This document shows positions 57,835-64,000 of a stretch of 64,000 nucleotides of DNA, piece by piece. Source of the DNA: Aedes albopictus. Taxonomy: Eukaryota > Arthropoda > Insecta > Diptera > Culicidae. Where the stretch lies: contig NC_085137.1 of assembly GCF_035046485.1 (NCBI RefSeq), forward strand, positions 454,576,980-454,640,979. Direction: 5' to 3'. The position numbers and the translations under genes are program-made. How positions within the stretch are numbered: position 1 is the stretch's first letter; every line of letters starts with the position of its first letter. The notes under the pieces are model-generated. The model was not told the origin of the DNA. It did not search any database and saw nothing but the letters and a program-made list of their open reading frames with translations.

Positions 57835-60800
57835 TTCTCAGATTCTCAGAGTATTGTGAGAACTCCACCAAAAATCCTGTAGGGATGTCTCCAGCAATCC
57901 TTTAAGAATTTCCCTTAAATCCTGTAAGAATTCTCTCCGGAATTCTGTGAGAATTCTCCCCGGTATCCTGTGAGGATTTTCTCTGGAATCCTGAGAGGAT
58001 TCCCCACGAAATTCTGCGGGGATTCCCCACGGTATCCTGTGAGTATTCCCCCCGAAATCATGTGAGGATTCCCCCTGGAATTCTGTGAGGATTTCCCCAG
58101 GAATCCTGTGAGGGTTCTTCCTGGAATCCTGTGAGGATTCTCCCTGAGATCCTGTGAAGATTCTCCCTGGAATCCTGTAGGATTCCCCCTGGAATTCTGT
58201 GAGGATTTCCCCAGGAATCCTGTGAGGATTTCCCCTGGAATCCTGTGAGGATTTCCCCTGGAATCCTGTGTGTGTTCCCCCTGAAATCTCAGGAAAGTTC
58301 CCCTCGGCATCCTGTGAGAATTCCCCTCGGAACCCTGTGAGGATTCCCCTAGGAATCCTGTGAGGATTCCCCCCGGAATCCTGTGAGGATTCCCCCCGGA
58401 ATCCAGTGAGGATTCCCTTCGGAATCCTGTGAGGATTCCCTTCGGAATCCTGTGAGGATTCCCTTCGGAATCCTGTGAGGATTCCCTTCGGAATCCTGTG
58501 AGGATTCCCTTCGGAATCCTGTGAGGATTCCCTTCGGAATCCTGTGAGGATTCCCTTCGGAATCCTATGAGGATTCCCCCCGGAATCCTGTGAGAATTCT
58601 CCCCGGAATCCTGTGAGGATTCCCCCCGGATTCCTGTGAGGCTTCCCCCCGGAATCCTGTGAGGATTCCCCCCGGAATCCTGTGAGGCTTCCCCCCGGAA
58701 TCCTGTGAGGATTCCCCCCCGGAATCCTGTGAGGATTCCCCCCGGAATCCTGTGAGGATTCCCCCCGGAATCCTGTGAGGATTCCCCCCGAAATCCCGTG
58801 AGGATTCCCCCCGGAATCCTGTGAGGATTCCCCCCGGAATCCTGTGAGGATTCCCCCCGGAATCCTGTGAGGATTCCCCCCGGAATCCTGTGAGGATTCC
58901 CCCCGGAATCCTGTGAGGATTCCCCCCGGAATCCTGTGAGGATTCCCCCCGGAATCCTGTGAGGATTCCCCCCGGAATCCTGTGAAGATTCCCCCCGGAA
59001 TCCTGTGAGGATTCCCCCCGGAATCCTGTGAGGATTCTCCCCGGAATCCTGTGAGGATTCTCCCCGGAATCCTGTGAGGATTCCCCCCGGAATCCTGTGA
59101 GGATTCCCCCCGGAATCCTGTGAGGATTCCCCCCGGAATCCTGTGAGGATTCCCCCCGGAATCCTGTGAGGATTCCCCCCGGAATCCTGTGAGGATTCCC
59201 CCCGGAATCCTGTGAGGATTCCCCCCGGAATCCTGTGAGGATTCCCCCCGGAATCCTGTGAGGATTCCCCCCGGAATCCTGTGAGGATTCCCCCCGGAAT
59301 CCTGTGAGGATTCCCCCCGGAATCCTGTGAGGATTCCCCCCGGAATCCTGTGAGGATTCCCCCCGGAATCCTGTGAGGATTCCCCCCGGAATCCTGTGAG
59401 GATTCCCCCCGGAATCCTGTGAGGATTCCCCCCGGAATCCTGTGAGGATTCCCCCCGGAATCCTGTGAGGATTCCCCCCGGAATCCTGTGAGGATTCCCC
59501 CCGGAATCCTGTGAGGATTCCCCCCGGAATCCTGTGAGGATTCCCCCCGGAATCCTGTGAGGATTCCCCCCAGAATCCTGTGAGGATTCCCCCCGGAATC
59601 CTGTAAGGATTCCTCCCGGAATCCTGTGAGGATTTCCCCCCGGAATCATGTGAGGATTCCCCCCGGAATCCTGTGAGGATTCCCCCCGGAATCCTGTGAG
59701 GATTCCCCCCGGAATCCTGTGAGGATTCCCCCCCGGAATCCTGTGAGGATTCCCCCCCGGAATCCTGTGAGGATTCCCCCCCGGAATCCTGTGAGGATTC
59801 CCCCCCCGGAATCCTGTGAGGATTCCCCCCCCGGAATCCTGTGAGGATTCCCCCCCGGAATCCTGTGAGGATTCCCCCCCGGAATCCTGTGAGGATTCCC
59901 CCCCGGAATCCTGTGAGGATTCCCCCCGGAATCCTGTGAGGCTTCCCCCCGGAATCCTGTGAGGATTCCCCCCGGAATCCTGTGAGGATTCCCCCCCGGA
60001 ATCCTGTGAGGATTCCCCCCGGAATCCTGTGAGGATTCCCCCCGGAATCCTGTGAGGATTCCCCCCCGGAATCCTGTGAGGATTCCCCCCGGAATCCTGT
60101 GAGGATTCCCCCCGGAATCCTGTGAGGATTCCCCCCGGAATCCTGTGAGGATTCCCCCCGGAATCCTGTGAGAATTCCCCCCGGAATCCTGTGAGGATAC
60201 CCCCCGGAATCCTGTGAGGATTCCCCCCGGAATCCTGTGAGGATTCCCCCCGGAATCCTGTGAGGATTCCCCCCGGAATCCTGTGAGGATTCCCCCCGGA
60301 ATCCTGTGAGGATTTCCCCCGGAATCCTGTGAGGATTCCCCCCGGAATCCTGTGAGGATTCCCCCCGGAATCCTGTGAGGATTCCCCCCGGAATCCTGTG
60401 AGGATTCCCCCCAGAATCCTGTGAGGATTCCCCCCGGAATCCTGTGAGGATTCCTCCCGGAATCCTGTGAGGATTTCCCCCCGGAATCCTGTGAGGATTC
60501 CCCCCGGAATCCTGTGAGGATTCCCCCCCGGAATCCTGTGAGGATTCCCCCCCGGAATCCTGTGAGGATTCCCCCCCCGGAATCCTGTGAGGATTCCCCC
60601 CCGGAATCCTGTGAGGGTTCCCCCCCGGAATCCTGTGAGGATTCCCCCCCGGAATCCTGTGAGGATTCCCCCCCGGAATCCTGTGAGGATTCCCCCCCGG
60701 AATCCTGTGAGGATTCCCCCCCGGAATCCTGTGAGGATTCCCCCCCGGAATCCTGTGAGGATTCCCCCCCGGAATCCTGTGAGGATTCCCCCCCGGAATC

Positions 60801-61855
60801 CTGTGAGGATTCCCCCCCGGAATCCTGTGAGGATTCCCCCCCGGAATCCTGTGAGGATTCCCCCCCGGAATCCTGTGAGGATTCCCCCCCGGAATCCTGT
60901 GAGGATTCCCCCCCGGAATCCTGTGAGGATTCCCCCCCGGAATCCTGTGAGGATTCCCCCCCGGAATCCTGTGAGGATTCCCCCCCGGAATCCTGTGAGG
61001 ATTCCCCCCCGGAATCCTGTGAGGATTCCCCCCGGAATCCTGTGAGGATTCCCCCCCGGAATCCTGTGAGGATTCCCCCCCGGAATCCTGTGAGGATTCC
61101 CCCCCGGAATCCTGTGAGGATTCCCCCCCGGAATCCTGTGAGGATTCCCCCCCGGAATCCTGTGAGGATTCCCCCCCGGAATCCTGTGAGGATTCCCCCC
61201 CGGAATCCTGTGAGGATTCCCCCCCGGAATCCTGTGAGGATTCCCCCCCGGAATCCTGTGAGGATTCCCCCCCCGGAATCCTGTGAGGATTCCCCCCCGG
61301 AATCCTGTGAGGATTCCCCTCGGAATCCTGTGAGGATTCCCCTCGGAATCCTGTGACGATTCCCCTTGGAATCCTGTGAGGATCCCCTTGGAATCCTGTG
61401 ACGATTCCCCTTGGAATCCTGTGAGGATTCCCCTCGGAATCCTGTGAGAATTCACTCGGAATCCTGTGAGGATTCCCCTCGGAATCCTGTGAGGATTCTC
61501 CTCGGAATCCTGTGAGAATTCCCCTCGGAATCCTGTGAGAATTCCCCTCGGAATCCTGTGAGAATTCCCCTCGGAATCCTGTGAGAATTCCCCTCGGAAT
61601 CCTGTGAGGATTCCCCTCGGAATCCTGTGACGATTCCCCTTGTAATCCTGTGAGGATCCCCTTGGAATCCTGTGACGATTCTCCTTGGAATCCTGTGAGG
61701 ATTCCCCTCAGAATCCTGTGAGAATTCACTCGGAATCCTGTGAGGATTCACTCGGAATCCTGTGAGGATTCACTCGGAATCCTGTGAGGATTCCCCTCGG
61801 AATCCTGTGAGGATTCCCCCCGGAATCCTGTGGGGATTCCCCCCGGAATCGAATC
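57835..61855. repeat. 23/24-bp quasi-palindromic array A7 (loop CCCC)
   Basis: Units have arms AGGATTCC and GGAATCCT, loop CCCC or CCCCC (occasionally six C) and linker GTG. Hence 23- and 24-bp units are mixed, with long 24-bp runs at 59720-59920, 60520-61020 and 61045-61310. The left edge (57835-58330) is degenerate. An 841-bp higher-order repeat links a marker unit (cccagaatcc) at 59571 and 60412. The right edge (61320-61850) has loops CCTC, CTTG and CACT. Open frames of more than 1000 codons on the minus strand are artefacts. Confidence 0.96.
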
Positions 61856-64000
61856 GAAATCGAATCGAAATCGAATCGAAATGAATCGAAATCGAATCGA
61901 AATCGAATCGAAATCGAATCGATATCGAATCGAAATCGAATCGAAATCGAATCGAAATCGAATCGAAATCGAATCGAAATCGAATCGAAATCGAATCGAA
62001 ATCGAATCGAAATCGAATCGAAATCGAATCGAAATCGAATCGAAATCGAATCGAAATCGAATCGAAATCGAATCGAAATCGAATCGAAATCGAATCGAAA
62101 TCGAATCGAAATCGAATCGAAATCGAATCGAAATCGAATCGAAATCGAATCGAAATCGAATCGAAATCGAATCGAAATCGAATCGAAATCGAATCGAAAT
62201 CGAATCGAAATCGAATCAAAATCGAATCGAAATCGAATCGAAATCGAATCGAAATCGAATCGAAATCGAATCGAAATCGAATCGAAATAGAATCGAAATC
62301 GAATCGAAATCGAATCGAAATTGAATCGAAATCGAATCGAAATCAAATCGAAATCGAATCGAAATCGAATCGAAATCGAATCGAAATCGAATCGAAATCG
62401 AATCGAAATCGAATCGAAATCGAATCGAAATCGAATCGAAATCGAATCGAAATCGAATCGAAATCGAATCGAAATCGAATCGAAATCGAATCGAAATCGA
62501 ATCGAAATCGAATCGAAATCGAATCGAAATCGAATCGAAATCGAATCGAAATCGAATCGAAATTGAATCGAAATCGAATCGAAATCGAATCGAAATCGAA
62601 TCGAAATCGAATCGAAATCGAATCGAAATCGAATCGAAATCGAATCGAAATCGAATCGAAATCGAATCGAAATCGAATCGAAATCGAATCGAAATCGAAT
62701 CGAAATCGAATCGAAATCGAATCGAAATCGAATCGAAATCGAATCGAAATCGAATCGAATCGAATTCGAATCGAAATCGAATCGAATTCCAATCGAAATC
62801 GAATCGAAATCGAATCCAAATCGAATCGAAATCGAATCGAAATCGAATCGAAATTGAATCGAAATCGAACCGAAATTGAACCGAAATCGAACATAAATCG
62901 AACCGAAATCGAACCGAAATCGAACCGAAATCGAACCGAAATCGAACCGAAATCGAACCGAAATCGAACCGAAATCGAACCGAAATCGAACCGAAATCGA
63001 ACCGAAATCGAACCGAAATCGAACCGAAATCGAACCGATATCGAACCGAAATCGAACCGAAATCGAACTGAAATCGAACCGAAATCGAACCGAAATCGAA
63101 CCGAAATCAAATCGAAATCGAATTGAAATCGAATCGAAATGGAATTGAAATCAAATCGAAATCGAATTGAAATCGAATCGAAATCGAATCGAAATCGAAT
63201 CGAAATCGAATCGAAATCGAATCGAAATCGAATCGAAATCGAATCGAAATCGAATCGAAATCGAATCGAAATCGAATCGAAATCGAATCGAAATCGAATC
63301 GAAATCGAATCGAAATCGAATCGAAATCGAATCGAAATCGAACCGAAATCGAATCAAAATCGAATCGAAATCGAATCGAAATCGAATCGAAATCGAATCG
63401 AAATCGAATCGAAATCGAACCGAAATCGAACCGAAATCGAATCGAATTCCAATCGAATTCCAATCGAATTCGAATCGAAATCGAATCGAAATCGAATCGA
63501 AATCGAATCGAAATCGAATCGAAATCGAAATCGAATCGAAATCGAACCGAAATCGAACCGAAATCGAACCGAAATCAAATCGAAATCGAATTGAAATCGA
63601 ATCGAAATGGAATTGAAATCAAATCGAAATCGAATCGAAATCGAATCGAAATCGAATCGAAATCGAATCGAAATCGAATCGAAATCGAATCGAAATCGAA
63701 TCGAAATCGAACCGAAATCGAAATCGAATCGAAATCGAACCGAAATCGAACCGAAATCAAATCGAAATCGAATCGAAATCGAATCGAAATCGAATCGAAA
63801 TCGAATCGAAATCGAATCGAAATCGAATCGAAATCGAATCGAAATCGAATCGAAATCGAATCGAAATCGAATCGAAATCGAATCGAAATCGAATCGAAAT
63901 CGAATCGAAATCGAATCGAAATCGAATCGAAATCGAATCGAAATCGAATCGAAATCGAATCGAAATCGAATCGAAATCGAATCGAAATCGAATCGAAATC
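61850..64000 (-). repeat. 11-bp array, reverse orientation (TCGAATCGAAA)n
   Basis: The unit is the reverse complement of the 40190-41350 array. Blocks with an aaccgaaatcg variant occur at about 62870-63110, 63415-63440, 63540-63575 and 63710-63755. A few units gain or lose bases (62755-62800, 63440-63480). It runs off the right edge of the window, so its full length is unknown. Confidence 0.96.

Noticed and set aside
57838..61729. Minus-strand frames of 1205 and 1054 codons and plus-strand Pro/Arg-rich frames
   Set aside because: They are products of the stop-free 23/24-bp array. Switches of motif within the frames correspond to 24-bp units shifting frame.

Overview
The window looks like a large stretch of a mosquito gene, most probably from an Aedes species (Ae. 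aegypti or Ae. albopictus). Two lines of evidence support this. Three exons on the + strand encode the RNA-recognition motif (RRM) of the splicing factor Rbfox1/A2bp1 (Fox-1), with typical GT-AG introns. The longest introns are packed with tandem repeats and small DNA transposons, and they contain a Feilai-type tRNA-derived SINE (about 52508-52793), a family known from Aedes aegypti. No bacterial-style genes, operons or CRISPR arrays are present.

Gene content: the only protein-coding sequence I can support is Rbfox1. Exon a (about 25982-26422) holds a Ser/Thr/Ala/Gln-rich N-terminal region and the start of the RRM (RNP2). Exon b (34442-34495, 54 nt) and exon c (57127-57219, 93 nt, carrying RNP1) continue it. 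The joined reading frame is phase 0 at both introns and matches the Fox-1 RRM almost residue for residue. The rest of the coding sequence lies outside the window. The 93-nt exon is the cassette whose skipping gives RNA-binding-dead Rbfox in vertebrates. Here it is bracketed by three UGCAUG motifs, the Rbfox binding site, which suggests a conserved autoregulatory switch.

Repeat content: roughly half of the window is tandem repeat. Eight arrays (about 1-2515, 4915-6299, 6312-9070, 22779-25562, 26545-33487, 35165-38727, 47343-50466, 57835-61855) share a 23-bp period and one architecture: an 8-bp arm, a 4-bp loop, the complementary 8-bp arm, and a 3-bp linker. Arm sequences differ between arrays but stay complementary, so an RNA copy would be a string of small hairpins. 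Some arrays contain higher-order repeats of 115, 437, 667, 841 and 853 bp. Two arrays of an 11-bp unit (about 40190-41350 and 61850-64000) lie in opposite orientation on either side of the 93-nt exon. A GA-rich 9-bp array (11741-14135) contains strand-switched segments. A roughly 155-bp satellite sits at 19611-20515.

Mobile elements: I see short terminal-inverted-repeat elements with clear target-site duplications (618-919, TTA; 14138-14928, TA; 45337-45873, 8 bp, hAT-like; 53835-54108, TA, pogo-like). There are also several foldback elements (16114-16335, 44655-44846, about 44877-45297, 46735-46810, 53168-53298) and several tRNA-derived SINE-like copies. Remaining stretches are AT-rich, apparently single-copy intron sequence. 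The many long open frames over the arrays are artefacts of a 23-bp period without stops, not genes.
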